This document shows positions 1-7,624 of a DNA stretch of 17,493 nt, in pieces. Every line of letters starts with the position of its first letter. Positions within the stretch are counted from its first letter, which is position 1. Source of the DNA: Desulfobulbaceae bacterium (GTDB taxonomy: Bacteria > Desulfobacterota > Desulfobulbia > Desulfobulbales > Desulfocapsaceae); NCBI GenBank assembly GCA_030632405.1, contig DAOVUU010000009.1:1-17493 (forward strand), in the 5' to 3' direction. A model generated the notes under the pieces. That model was not told the origin of the DNA and searched no databases. It saw nothing but the letters and a program-made list of their open reading frames with translations. Both the position numbers and the translations under genes were made by a program.

Positions 1-43
1 AGATAATGGGATTGAAAATGTAGCCTGCTGGAGGGATTTTACC

Positions 44-727
44 ATGAATTGTACAGACTTTACATCCTGGCTGGAAAACCGGGATACATATGATCTTTCG
101 GAAGCAGACAGGGCAATGAAACACGCAGCCAGGTGTGTTAAATGTAAAGAGTACCTGCAAAAGGATGAAGAACTTGATCTGTTTATTACAAAAATGTTTC
201 AGTATGAAAAAATGGATAAACGGATATATTCCCAGATTGATCGCACTCTTCAGGCATCACCAAGGAAGAGAGGGCTCAGGGGGGGGATAGCTGCTGCCCT
301 GGCAATGATGGTCGTTGTTGGTCTTTTTTTCGTCCTCAATCCGGCTCCTGCGAATTTTTCTTCCATAGATGAACTGGGTAAGTATGTTGCTCTGGATCAT
401 AACGATCACGGTGGGACCATCCCCCTTTTTGAAGAGATTCAGAACATAGAGGAATGGGCATTGGATAATTTACACTACTCCTTTGATTTAAAGGGGTTAC
501 CAGCCGGAAACATGAAAATGGTAGGGGGGAGAATCTGTACTATCAAGAACTGTAATTTTGCCCATCTTCTCTATAAAGACAGTGAGGATTTCTACTCACT
601 TTTCGTAGTTACAGAAGACGAAATAGGATTTCATATGGAGCCGGGCCGTATCTATTCCCTTACCGTTGAAGGAGTTGAACTTCGTATCTGGCAACGGCAG
701 GAAAGGGTTTATGCTCTTACGGGATAA
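44..727 (+). CDS. Membrane-anchored zinc-binding-type anti-sigma factor
   Basis: The 227-residue protein starts with a short cytoplasmic domain carrying HAARCVKC (His27, Cys31, Cys34), the HxxxCxxC pattern of ZAS zinc-binding anti-sigma factors. One hydrophobic segment at about residues 81-98 follows, then an extracytoplasmic domain of about 125 residues with Cys165 and Cys170. By family knowledge it would hold an ECF sigma factor at the membrane until a signal reaches the outer domain. ATG 44 is preceded by a good Shine-Dalgarno (GGAGGG, about 30-35). The partner sigma gene is normally just upstream and would lie outside the window. The gene converges on feoB with only 9 bases between the stop codons. 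The class is fairly certain; the inducing signal and the sigma partner are unknown. Confidence 0.75.
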   Translation: MNCTDFTSWLENRDTYDLSEADRAMKHAARCVKCKEYLQKDEELDLFITKMFQYEKMDKRIYSQIDRTLQASPRKRGLRGGIAAALAMMVVVGLFFVLNPAPANFSSIDELGKYVALDHNDHGGTIPLFEEIQNIEEWALDNLHYSFDLKGLPAGNMKMVGGRICTIKNCNFAHLLYKDSEDFYSLFVVTEDEIGFHMEPGRIYSLTVEGVELRIWQRQERVYALTG

Positions 728-736
728 TTCAGATCC

Positions 737-2944
737 CTATCCCAACTGGAAAAACATACCTATCTGGTATACTGCAACGGCAGCGAAAAAGGCAAAAACA
801 GTGTTAAAACCCATGGAGAAGAACGCCCATTTCCAGGATGACTCTCTGGCGATACAAACTACCGTTATAAAACACGGTGCATAGAACATGATAAAAACAA
901 GCGCGGAGACAGCAACAACACGGTTCCAGTTGCTGTCGTTTTTCAATCTTTCACCAAGAGATGTTGATTCTTCGGCATCAACTTCACCCATCGAGTAAGC
1001 CGTCCCCAGCGTAGAAACAATAACCTCTTTGGCCGCAAAACCGCCGATAAGAGCTATGTTCGTGCGCCAGTCAAAACCGGCGAGCCCTGTCAGTGATTCC
1101 ATCGCTCCGCCAACTCTTCCGGCAATTGAATTACGGAGAGCAGTCTCGGTTTCTTCGTTGTTGATATTTCTAATTTTTCCGGCCAGAGCCTTTGTTTCTT
1201 CAGAAAAATTTTCTCTGCCAATCTGCAGATCAGCGACTGCTTCGGGGGAAAAAGAGGAAAGAGTCTCCTGACGCTGTTGTTCGAAGCTGGCAATCCGCTG
1301 GTCGTCGAGACCTGGAAAGGTCATGAGAGCCCAGAGTAGTATGGAAATACCGAGGATTACTGTGCCCGCTTTTTTAATATACTGATATGTTCTTTCCCAG
1401 GTGTGGATTAGAAGGCCCCTGATTGTTGGAAAACGGTAGGGAGGGAGTTCCATGACGAAAGGTGTGGGAGCACCTCTTAAGATTGTTACGCGTAGAAATT
1501 TTGCAGCCAGTAGCGCAACAACCCAGGCAAGTAGAGTAAAGAGAAACATATACAGGGCTTTACTTTCGGCAAAGAATGCGCCTATCAGTAATGCCAGAAC
1601 GGGGAGTTTAGCGCCGCAGTTCATGAAAGGGACCGTAAGCAGGGTGGCCATCCGTTCCTTGGGGGAGCGCAGGGTCCTCGTGGCCATTACTCCGGGAACA
1701 GCACAGCCACCGGCAATACCGCCGGAGACTATAAATGGCATGACCGATGACCCATGGAGCCCAAAGAATCTGAAAACCCGATCCATCATGAAGGCTACCC
1801 TTGCCAGATAACCGGAATCTTCAAGGATAGCGATGCCAAAAAACATGAACATGATGAGGGGCACAAAACCGAGTATCCCACCGACACCGTCGATGATGCC
1901 TGAAATTATCATTGACTTTATCAATCCATCGGGAAGAGTATTTTCAATAACCCCTCCAAGCCAGCCAAAAAATGATTCCAGCAAGGCGACCGGCATCTCA
2001 CTCCAGCTGAAGGTGAACTGGTAAAGGCTGAAGAGGATGAGAAACATGACTGCCGGTCCAATCAATCGGTTTGTCAGTACTTTGTCTATTTTGTCAGAAG
2101 CATATAGCCTGTCCATGTCGAAGGTACGGATTTCAATTCCCTGTCTTATGATGGATTTTATATAACCATAACGCTGGTCAGCGATGATTGCTTCAGGGTA
2201 GACATCCAGAGTTTTTTGTGTGTGATCCGTCGTTTTACTGACAATATTTTCAAGTTTTTCGGCAACCTCACCGTTATTTTGTCGTCCTTTTTCAAGAATC
2301 TGTTCGTCATTTTCAAGATATTTTATTGCTGTATATCTTGACGGGTAGACATCGGTCATGAAATTCGCTTCTGAAATTTCAGAGACCAGTTCAGTCAGGG
2401 TCATATCAAGGTCTTTGCCATAGGAAATATCTCGCGAACTCCAGCGTTTGTTTTTTGATGCGGTGCGGACTGCCGTCTCAAGAAGGTCTTCTTTGCCAAA
2501 ACCGGATCGCGCGATTATGGGAATAATTGGAACATCGAGGAGCTGTTCCAGCTTTTTAATTTTGATTTCAATTCCACGATCTTTGGCTACGTCGATCATG
2601 TTAAGGGCAATAACCAGAGGTACTCCAAGCTCAAAAAACTGGCAGGTGAGGTAGAGATTTCTCTCAAGGTTTGAGCTATCGACGATATCGATGATAACAT
2701 CCGGTTTCTCATTTACCAGGTAGTCACGAGCAACAAGTTCCTCAGCCGAATAGGCCGTCATTGAGTACGTCCCGGGAAGGTCTACAATAGTGATTCGCTC
2801 ACCGTTATGGAGGGTAAAGCCTTCTTTATGGTCTACCGTGATTCCAGGATAGTTACCGACTTGTTGTCTGGCTCCCGTTAATTGATTGAAAAGGGTTGTT
2901 TTTCCGGCATTTGGATTACCGGCAAGAGCGATTTTGAGAGGCAT
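737..2944 (-). CDS. feoB: Ferrous iron transporter FeoB
   Basis: A 735-residue Fe(II) transporter of the inner membrane. The N-terminal G domain shows G1 GNPNAGKT (9-16), the switch region GNYPGIT (30-36), G3 DLPG (55-58) and G4 NMID (115-118). A helical spacer follows, and the membrane part starts near residue 293. Two Gate-type motifs are visible: GGCAVPG (412-418) followed by ATRT, and MNCGAKLP (441-448), with Cys414 and Cys443 as the conserved thiols. Length is slightly below that of E. coli FeoB (773). The ATG at 2944 places GNPNAGKT at the usual distance from the start, although no strong Shine-Dalgarno is seen before it. It lies 56 bases after feoA and is presumably co-transcribed with feoA and the small Cys-rich gene upstream. 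Confidence 0.97.
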   Translation of the reverse strand: MPLKIALAGNPNAGKTTLFNQLTGARQQVGNYPGITVDHKEGFTLHNGERITIVDLPGTYSMTAYSAEELVARDYLVNEKPDVIIDIVDSSNLERNLYLTCQFFELGVPLVIALNMIDVAKDRGIEIKIKKLEQLLDVPIIPIIARSGFGKEDLLETAVRTASKNKRWSSRDISYGKDLDMTLTELVSEISEANFMTDVYPSRYTAIKYLENDEQILEKGRQNNGEVAEKLENIVSKTTDHTQKTLDVYPEAIIADQRYGYIKSIIRQGIEIRTFDMDRLYASDKIDKVLTNRLIGPAVMFLILFSLYQFTFSWSEMPVALLESFFGWLGGVIENTLPDGLIKSMIISGIIDGVGGILGFVPLIMFMFFGIAILEDSGYLARVAFMMDRVFRFFGLHGSSVMPFIVSGGIAGGCAVPGVMATRTLRSPKERMATLLTVPFMNCGAKLPVLALLIGAFFAESKALYMFLFTLLAWVVALLAAKFLRVTILRGAPTPFVMELPPYRFPTIRGLLIHTWERTYQYIKKAGTVILGISILLWALMTFPGLDDQRIASFEQQRQETLSSFSPEAVADLQIGRENFSEETKALAGKIRNINNEETETALRNSIAGRVGGAMESLTGLAGFDWRTNIALIGGFAAKEVIVSTLGTAYSMGEVDAEESTSLGERLKNDSNWNRVVAVSALVFIMFYAPCFITVVCIARESSWKWAFFSMGFNTVFAFFAAVAVYQIGMFFQLG

Positions 2945-3000
2945 TAGATGTGGGTTGAGATGGATTGAGATTTTAGAGAGTGCTGCCGATAGAGTTCCGT

Positions 3001-3249
3001 TTATCGAGGTTGGTTATTCATCACTTCAACATGGATGTATTCGGCCTCATTGTTGCGAAGGGTAAGTATGCTGTTGAGAACGCGAATTGCCACCGGGTCT
3101 TTAAGTGGTGCCCGACCACATACGGAAATCCTGGTGCCGGGCGTTAAGCCCATTTCACGAAGCCGTCTTCCCAGTTCTCCGTTAACCTTGATTGCTTTGA
3201 TAACGCCGCTCTGGTTTTTTTTCATATATCTTAAAGCTACAGTTTGCAT
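3001..3249 (-). CDS. feoA: FeoA, small SH3-like partner of FeoB
   Basis: An 82-residue FeoA-domain protein, the usual size for the family. Core signatures are the segment GELGRRLREMGLTPGTRI, the family's RLxxMGLxPG pattern, and a C-terminal strand ending NNQPR. FeoA is a cytoplasmic SH3-like protein needed for FeoB activity. I chose the ATG at 3249 (MQTVALRYMKK...). The frame is open upstream to an ATG at 3342, but that stretch overlaps a convincing Cys-rich gene in another frame, and its added 31 residues look nothing like FeoA. A weak purine-rich GAGAAGAA precedes the chosen ATG. It begins 16 bases after the stop of the Cys-rich gene and is followed by feoB, giving a compact three-gene Feo operon. 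Confidence 0.9.
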   Translation of the reverse strand: MQTVALRYMKKNQSGVIKAIKVNGELGRRLREMGLTPGTRISVCGRAPLKDPVAIRVLNSILTLRNNEAEYIHVEVMNNQPR

Positions 3250-3265
3250 GGGCTCGTATTCTTCT

Positions 3266-3439
3266 CTATTGCAATTTTTTGCTTTCACAACTTGCTGCTG
3301 ACCCACATGAAGAACAGCAATCAGAGCAGCATGGTGTTTCATTGTTTTTTACCACACTGATCCACTGTCTGTAGAATCTGCGCCCAATAAAAAAAGAACA
3401 GCAGGCTATAATGAAGATTACGATGATTTTTTCAAACAT
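3266..3439 (-). CDS. FeoB-associated Cys-rich membrane protein (57 aa)
   Basis: A 57-codon gene, hidden because the feoA frame is open over part of it. The protein begins MFEKIIVIFIIACCSFFIGR, one short hydrophobic membrane segment. A basic stretch (RRFYRQW) follows, then a Cys-rich tail, CCSDCCSSCGSAASC (37-51), ending in KKLQ. There are eight Cys in 57 residues. This layout, an N-terminal single membrane helix plus Cys cluster next to feoA/feoB, matches the FeoB-associated Cys-rich membrane protein family (FeoB_associated type). The role is not firmly established; iron handling or assembly of the Feo complex is inferred. ATG 3439 is the only usual start after the upstream in-frame stop at 3461-3463. 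No clear Shine-Dalgarno precedes it, and the predicted promoter gives a leader of only about 8 bases. Confidence 0.8.
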   Translation of the reverse strand: MFEKIIVIFIIACCSFFIGRRFYRQWISVVKNNETPCCSDCCSSCGSAASCESKKLQ

Positions 3440-3453
3440 AGTCGACCAGATAA

Positions 3454-3482
3454 ATTTTAGTCACCCCTAATATTTTGGGCAA
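3454..3482 (-). promoter_or_regulatory. Predicted promoter of the Feo operon
   Basis: On the minus strand, TTGCCC (3477-3482, 4/6 match to the -35 consensus) is separated by exactly 17 bases from TAAAAT (3454-3459, 5/6 match to the -10). The start would fall near 3447, only about 8 bases before the ATG at 3439. Spacing and -10 are good, but the -35 is weak. Confidence 0.45.
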
Positions 3483-3486
3483 AATA
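3471..3486. promoter_or_regulatory. AT-rich palindrome over the Feo operon -35 box
   Basis: TATTTT-GGGC-AAAATA is a perfect inverted repeat with 6-base arms and a 4-base centre. It overlaps the predicted -35 of the Feo promoter, a position suited to a repressor. It does not obviously match the classic 19-bp Fur box. It also lies in the T-rich tail of the terminator of the gene upstream, so part of the AT symmetry may be incidental. Confidence 0.35.
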
Positions 3487-3509
3487 AAAGGGCACTCTCT
3501 TGGTGCCCT
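3481..3509 (-). terminator. Intrinsic terminator after the Cys-rich feoA-type gene
   Basis: Read on the minus strand, AGGGCAC (pairing 3503-3509 with 3489-3495) forms a perfect 7-bp stem with GTGCCCT over a 7-base loop. TTTTATTTT follows directly. It starts 8 bases after the stop codon of the gene ending at 3517, and it separates that gene from the Feo operon promoter. Confidence 0.8.
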
Positions 3510-3516
3510 GGATCAA

Positions 3517-3831
3517 TTACAGACTTGTTACTAATATGTTTTCTGAGATGGAGGAGTCAACGCTGATTGTTCCTCCATGCACTTTTAAGATACACTGGCT
3601 GCCACCCTCTTCGGCGCGGATTATATCGGCTACAACACCAGGGTAAAGGCCCATGGATGCCATTCTGGCACAGATCTTTCTGTCCCCGTTTACTTTGCAC
3701 ACCTGCACCCTTCCAGTGCATCCTTTAAGGGCTCCCGGTACCGTTCTTGTGGCACAATTGTTTTTGCCAAAACAATTTTTTACCCTATCGGCAAAACAAC
3801 ACCCGAATTTTCTCCCTCGTTTTCTGTGCAT
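3517..3831 (-). CDS. FeoA-domain protein with Cys-rich N-terminal extension
   Basis: A 104-residue protein whose last ~70 residues form a FeoA-type SH3 domain (segment RKICARMASMGLYPG, then HGGTISVDSSISENI). The first ~40 residues are an unusual basic, Cys-rich extension (Cys11, 12, 20, 26, 38); Cys45, 54 and 80 lie in the domain, giving eight Cys in all. Iron uptake loci often carry a second FeoA. The extra Cys could bind iron, another metal or an Fe-S cluster, which is inference. ATG 3831 has a good Shine-Dalgarno (GAGGAG, 7 bases upstream). The gene has its own promoter/palindrome region upstream and an intrinsic terminator downstream, so it is probably a separate unit ahead of the Feo operon. 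Confidence 0.85.
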   Translation of the reverse strand: MHRKRGRKFGCCFADRVKNCFGKNNCATRTVPGALKGCTGRVQVCKVNGDRKICARMASMGLYPGVVADIIRAEEGGSQCILKVHGGTISVDSSISENILVTSL

Positions 3832-3845
3832 CAGATTCTCCTCTA

Positions 3846-3865
3846 TCTGGTTTAGATAAACCAGA
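3846..3865. promoter_or_regulatory. Perfect 20-bp palindrome, likely operator
   Basis: TCTGGTTTAGATAAACCAGA has two perfect 9-base arms around a 2-base centre. Its centre coincides with the predicted -10 (3853-3858) of the Cys-rich feoA-type gene and lies just upstream of that gene's Shine-Dalgarno. Position and symmetry argue for a dimeric repressor site, plausibly metal-responsive, given the gene it controls. The sequence is not a standard Fur or DtxR box that I recognise. Confidence 0.6.
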
Positions 3866-3881
3866 CAGTAGGCTGAGTCAA
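3853..3881 (-). promoter_or_regulatory. Predicted promoter of the Cys-rich feoA-type gene
   Basis: On the minus strand, TTGACT (3876-3881, 5/6) is followed after 17 bases by TATCTA (3853-3858, weak, 3/6). The start would be near 3846, leaving a leader of about 15 bases that contains GAGGAG. The -10 lies in the centre of the 20-bp palindrome. Confidence 0.4.
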
Positions 3882-3950
3882 TGTTTTTTAATGAATATTA
3901 AAATTTTTAGGGTCTCCTGAACTTTTGCCCGTGTCCCTGTTCACGGATGA

Positions 3951-5636
3951 TTATCTTTTCTTTGCCCAGGAGTCACGTAAAGTGACTGTCCGGTTAAATA
4001 CGGGGATACCTTCTTCTGATTCCTCCGGGTCTACACAGAAATATCCCTGACGCTCAAACTGTACACTATCGCCGGGTAGAAGTTCAATAAGACTTGGTTC
4101 TGCTATTGCGTTGTTGAGGGTGATTTTAGAATCGGGATTAAGGTGTTCTACAAAATGTGTTTCTTTATCCGCTTCAGGGTTTTCTACCGTAAATAGCCGG
4201 TCATAGAGCCGTACGGTGACGGGGCTGGATTTTTCTGCAGAGACCCAGTGTATAGTGCCTTTAACCTTGCGTCCATCCGGGGCTGAACCGCCTCTGGTTT
4301 CAGGATCGTATGTACAATGAATCTCAACTACTCTGCCTGTTCTCTCGTCGGTTGTGTGGGAAACATATTGAATGAGATAACCGTATCGCAGGCGGACTTC
4401 TCTACCGGGGCCGAGACGATGAAATTTCCGTGGCGGGTTATCCATGAAATCAGCACGTTCTATATAGAGTTCCCTGGTAAAAGGAATTAAACGATTGCCC
4501 ATCTCCGGATTTTGTGGATGATTTTTTGCCTCTATTTCATCAACTTGTTCAGCAGGGAAATTGTCAAGGATAACCTTAACCGGGTCGAGAACACACATTC
4601 TTCTGGCAGCAGTGCCGTTTAAGTCGTCTCTGATGCTATTTTCCAGAACAGTCATATCGATCCAGCTGTCTCTTTTACCAACGCCGATAGTATTGATGAA
4701 AGAGCGGATGGATGATGGTGTGTACCCTCGTCGGCGAAGGCCGGAAAGAGTGACCATACGTGGATCATTCCAATCCTCCACATAGTTGCCTTCAACCAGC
4801 TGCATGATCTTCCGTTTACTCATCACTGTATAGGTGAGGTTGAGCCGGGCAAACTCTATCTGTCTTGGATGACATGGAGTGTCAAGGGTATCAAGGATCC
4901 AGTCATAGAGCGGGCGGTGGTCTTCAAACTCGAGGGTGCAGAGTGAATGGGTGATGTTTTCAAGCATATCGGAGAGGCAGTGGGTGTAATCATACATGGG
5001 ATAGATTTTCCATGTGTCTCCGGTACGGTGGTGCATGGATTTAAGTATTCTGTAGATGACAGGGTCTCTCATGTTCAAATTAGGGGAAGTCATATCAATC
5101 TTTGCTCTGAGCACATGACTGCCCTCTCCAAACACACCATCCCTCATTTTTTTGAACAGGTTGAGATTGGTTTCCACCGACTGGTTTCGAAAAGGGCTCT
5201 CTTTCCCCGGTTCGGTCAGAGTTCCACGATATGCCCTTATCTCTTCAGGAGACAGTTGACAGACATAGGCTTTCCCTTTTGTGATGAGGGCGACAGCAAA
5301 ATCGAATAGTTGAGGGAAATAATCGGAAGCATAAAATGGTCGTTTGCCCCAGTCATATCCAAGCCATGCGACATCTTTTTTAATCGATTCCACGTATGTT
5401 GTTTCCTCTTTACTTGGATTTGTGTCATCGAAACGAAGATTACAGACACCATTATTTTCTACCTTAATACCGAAATTGAGACAGATTGATTTTGCGTGAC
5501 CGATATGGAGAAAACCGTTAGGCTCGGGAGGAAAACGGGTAACAGGTCTCTGATGTTTACCGCTTTTGAGGTCTTCAGCTATTATCTGACGGATAAAATC
5601 CAGGGCTCTATCCTTTTGTTCATCAGTTTTTATCAT
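3951..5636 (-). CDS. glnS: Glutamine--tRNA ligase (GlnRS)
   Basis: A 561-residue class I aminoacyl-tRNA synthetase that charges tRNA-Gln with glutamine in the cytoplasm. The N-terminus shows [16 protein letters not shown] with HIGH at 44-47. The second ATP motif appears as VMSKR (271-275), the form usual for GlnRS. PEPNG, together with the two-part beta-barrel anticodon-binding region in the second half, separates it from GluRS, which keeps PSPTG. Length matches E. coli GlnRS (554). It lies 47 bases after gltX on the same strand, so the two synthetases are probably co-transcribed. The ATG at 5636 has only a weak AGAG upstream. A GlnRS gene means Gln-tRNA can be made directly; whether the amidotransferase GatCAB is also present cannot be seen here. 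Confidence 0.97.
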   Translation of the reverse strand: MIKTDEQKDRALDFIRQIIAEDLKSGKHQRPVTRFPPEPNGFLHIGHAKSICLNFGIKVENNGVCNLRFDDTNPSKEETTYVESIKKDVAWLGYDWGKRPFYASDYFPQLFDFAVALITKGKAYVCQLSPEEIRAYRGTLTEPGKESPFRNQSVETNLNLFKKMRDGVFGEGSHVLRAKIDMTSPNLNMRDPVIYRILKSMHHRTGDTWKIYPMYDYTHCLSDMLENITHSLCTLEFEDHRPLYDWILDTLDTPCHPRQIEFARLNLTYTVMSKRKIMQLVEGNYVEDWNDPRMVTLSGLRRRGYTPSSIRSFINTIGVGKRDSWIDMTVLENSIRDDLNGTAARRMCVLDPVKVILDNFPAEQVDEIEAKNHPQNPEMGNRLIPFTRELYIERADFMDNPPRKFHRLGPGREVRLRYGYLIQYVSHTTDERTGRVVEIHCTYDPETRGGSAPDGRKVKGTIHWVSAEKSSPVTVRLYDRLFTVENPEADKETHFVEHLNPDSKITLNNAIAEPSLIELLPGDSVQFERQGYFCVDPEESEEGIPVFNRTVTLRDSWAKKR

Positions 5637-5683
5637 GGTTTTGCTCTATTTGTGGGATGGGACATTAAACCGAATCACGAATA

Positions 5684-7177
5684 CTACTGTTCATCGGGGG
5701 GAGGGTAGAGTCTGCCAATGTTTTTAAGTCTGTCTACTACTCGTTTTTGGCCGATTGTTACCAGAATATCAAACATTGATGGACCGGCAAGCTGTCCGGT
5801 TACTGCTGTCCGCATGCCATTGATGATGATGCCGGGTTTGATCTCCAGTTTATCTGCGAGTTCGCGGACCACACGTTCTGTCTCTTCCAGATTGAAATTT
5901 TCGAGTTGTTCATATTTGTCTGCAAGGACAGGTAACCATTGCTTTAGCCCCTCATGCTTCAGGATATTTTTTTTCAGAGGTTTTTCTTCAACAACAAAGT
6001 CGTCGGCAAAATAGGCTCTTCCCAGAGACGTAAAATCCTTCAGGGTATGAAATCTGTCTCTGATCAGGTTCAGCGTGTTGTGATACCATTCTTTCTTTTC
6101 ATTGCCATATTTTTCGTCCCAGAGATTCTCCTTTTTCAGTTCGATCTGAATCATGCTTCCAAGTTCAGTGATGTCCATTGTCCGCAGATAGTGCTCGTTA
6201 ATAGAGATTGCTTTTGGATCAGTAAAGAATTTTGGATCGTTTTTATGGTAGTTGAAGATAGAACTCGATTTATTTATACGCTCAAGAGAAAATTCCTTTA
6301 TAAGCTCCTCTTTTGAAAAAATTTCTTTATCATCGCCCGCAGACCAGCCGAGAAGTGCAAGAAAATTGTTAAGTGCCCAGGGGATGAAACCATGATCCCG
6401 GTAGAACTGAACAGCAACAATTTCTCCGTGACTTCTTTTGGAAATTTTTGCTTTTTTGGTGTCAAGTGTTAAAGGCATATGGGCAAAAACCGGCAGAGGT
6501 GCTTTGAGGGCTTCGTATAGCAGTACCTGTTTGATGGTATTTGTCATGTGATCCTGGCCCCGGATAATATGTGTGATTTTATCACGGATATCGTCTGTAA
6601 CATTGCAGAGGAGGTAGAGAGGTTTGCCGTTTGATCGGACAATAACGAAGTCGTCTATCTCTTTATAGTCAGACTCAATACGTCCGAGGATCTTATCGTT
6701 GTAACCGGCAGTGCCCGTTCTCTCAGGTATTTTGAAGCGGATGACATAAGGGTTGTCCTCCTGTTCTTTTACAGCGATTTCTGCTGCCGTGAGGTTTCTG
6801 CAGGTTCGATCATATCCAAGAGGTTTCTTTGCTGCCAATGCGGTCTCACGCTTGGTATCCAATACTTCTTTTGTGCAGAAACATTTATATGCGAGCCCCT
6901 CCTCAACCAGTTTTTGAGCGGTGGCCGTATGTTCTTCAGCGAAGTCTGTCTGGAAATAGGGGCCTTCATCAAAGTCTATGCCGAGCCATTCAAGCCCATC
7001 GAGAATGCCCTGAATAGACTCCTGGGTAGAACGTCCTGTATCTGTATCTTCTATCCGAAGAATAAGTTTTCCTCCGGTCTGTCTTGCAAAAAGCCAGTTA
7101 TATAAGGCCGTACGTGCACCTCCGATATGCAGGTACCCTGTAGGGCTCGGGGGAAATCTCAATCGTGTCTCGGTCAT
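5684..7177 (-). CDS. gltX: Glutamate--tRNA ligase (GluRS)
   Basis: A 497-residue class I synthetase that charges tRNA-Glu. It has FPPSPTGYLHIGG with the HIGH-type motif HIGG at 17-20, and KISKR at 244-248 as the KMSKS-type loop. Cys99, Cys101 and Cys126 occupy the positions of the zinc-binding Cys of the E. coli enzyme (CxC then Cys), with a GYDRTC context. The C-terminal helical anticodon-binding domain is complete. ATG 7177 is preceded by an excellent AAGGAG five bases away, immediately after a perfect 6-bp hairpin. It is the first gene of a minus-strand unit with glnS. With a separate GlnRS it may be discriminating for tRNA-Glu, but the sequence alone does not settle this. Confidence 0.97.
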   Translation of the reverse strand: MTETRLRFPPSPTGYLHIGGARTALYNWLFARQTGGKLILRIEDTDTGRSTQESIQGILDGLEWLGIDFDEGPYFQTDFAEEHTATAQKLVEEGLAYKCFCTKEVLDTKRETALAAKKPLGYDRTCRNLTAAEIAVKEQEDNPYVIRFKIPERTGTAGYNDKILGRIESDYKEIDDFVIVRSNGKPLYLLCNVTDDIRDKITHIIRGQDHMTNTIKQVLLYEALKAPLPVFAHMPLTLDTKKAKISKRSHGEIVAVQFYRDHGFIPWALNNFLALLGWSAGDDKEIFSKEELIKEFSLERINKSSSIFNYHKNDPKFFTDPKAISINEHYLRTMDITELGSMIQIELKKENLWDEKYGNEKKEWYHNTLNLIRDRFHTLKDFTSLGRAYFADDFVVEEKPLKKNILKHEGLKQWLPVLADKYEQLENFNLEETERVVRELADKLEIKPGIIINGMRTAVTGQLAGPSMFDILVTIGQKRVVDRLKNIGRLYPPPDEQ

Positions 7178-7188
7178 GTGAACTCCTT

Positions 7189-7207
7189 GAACAGCCAGTC
7201 ACTGTTC
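7189..7207 (-). promoter_or_regulatory. Hairpin abutting the gltX Shine-Dalgarno
   Basis: GAACAG-CCAGTCA-CTGTTC is a perfect inverted repeat with 6-base arms. In the gltX mRNA the hairpin ends exactly where AAGGAG (the ribosome site) begins. It could affect translation initiation or message stability, or serve as a DNA operator. No function is established. Confidence 0.4.
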
Positions 7208-7521
7208 GTATATAAATGAGAAAATTTAGAGGTAAATGTATTTTGTTAATCTGTTACAGACCATCAACATTATGTAAAACATCTGTTAATTACAAGTGGC
7301 ATGCTAAATTAAAAGAGTTTTTGTCACTAAAAGTGATAATTCGTATCAGTAGTGTGGGACGTTCCGGGAAATTTCGGGACTATCAATTATATCGAATGAT
7401 ATATAAATACTTATTAATGAATATTCAAGGGGTTATGAAGAAAATATGTTGAATGATAGGGCAGATTTATTGAAAATTTTACGGAATGCGTAGTGTCGGT
7501 TGAGGGCAGGCTTGTTTTTTG

Positions 7522-7550
7522 TTGTTCTCCCCAAGTGAAACCTGTATAGT
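7522..7550 (+). promoter_or_regulatory. Predicted serA promoter
   Basis: TTGTTC (7522-7527, 3/6) is followed after 17 bases by TATAGT (7545-7550, 5/6). The predicted start near 7557 gives a leader of about 68 bases before the serA ATG, with GAGGAAG as ribosome site. It would drive the serA-DUF1844-ispE cluster. Confidence 0.5.
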
Positions 7551-7624
7551 TTTTTCTCATTTAATAGTGGTTTGCGACAGAGTTTTTCCATTCACATTGA
7601 AGAACTGAAGACTGAGGAAGAGAA

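Larger units (their letters stand above)
7178..7624. other. Divergent intergenic region gltX / serA
   Basis: A 447-base AT-rich stretch between divergent genes, with no convincing gene. It holds the dyad next to the gltX ribosome site, a possible gltX promoter (minus strand TTTACC, then TATATA after 16 bases, weak), a small hairpin TCACT-AAA-AGTGA near 7325-7337, and the serA promoter and leader. The frames open across 7216-7452 are low-complexity and look non-coding. Confidence 0.6.

Noticed and set aside
1..23. Frame open from the left edge ending in TAG at 21-23, possible tail of an ECF sigma factor gene
   Set aside because: Only seven codons are visible and they match nothing recognisable; position alone is not enough.
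721..743. GGGATA...TATCCC inverted repeat between the convergent anti-sigma and feoB genes
   Set aside because: It covers both stop codons with an 11-base loop and no T-run on either strand; too weak to call a bidirectional terminator.
3929..3946. CCGTG...CACGG hairpin after glnS
   Set aside because: The 5-bp stem is not followed by a T-run on the minus strand; not a convincing terminator.
7189..7207. GAAC...GTTC ends of the gltX dyad as a LexA box
   Set aside because: The 11-base gap fits neither the Bacillus type (4) nor the alphaproteobacterial direct-repeat type (7).
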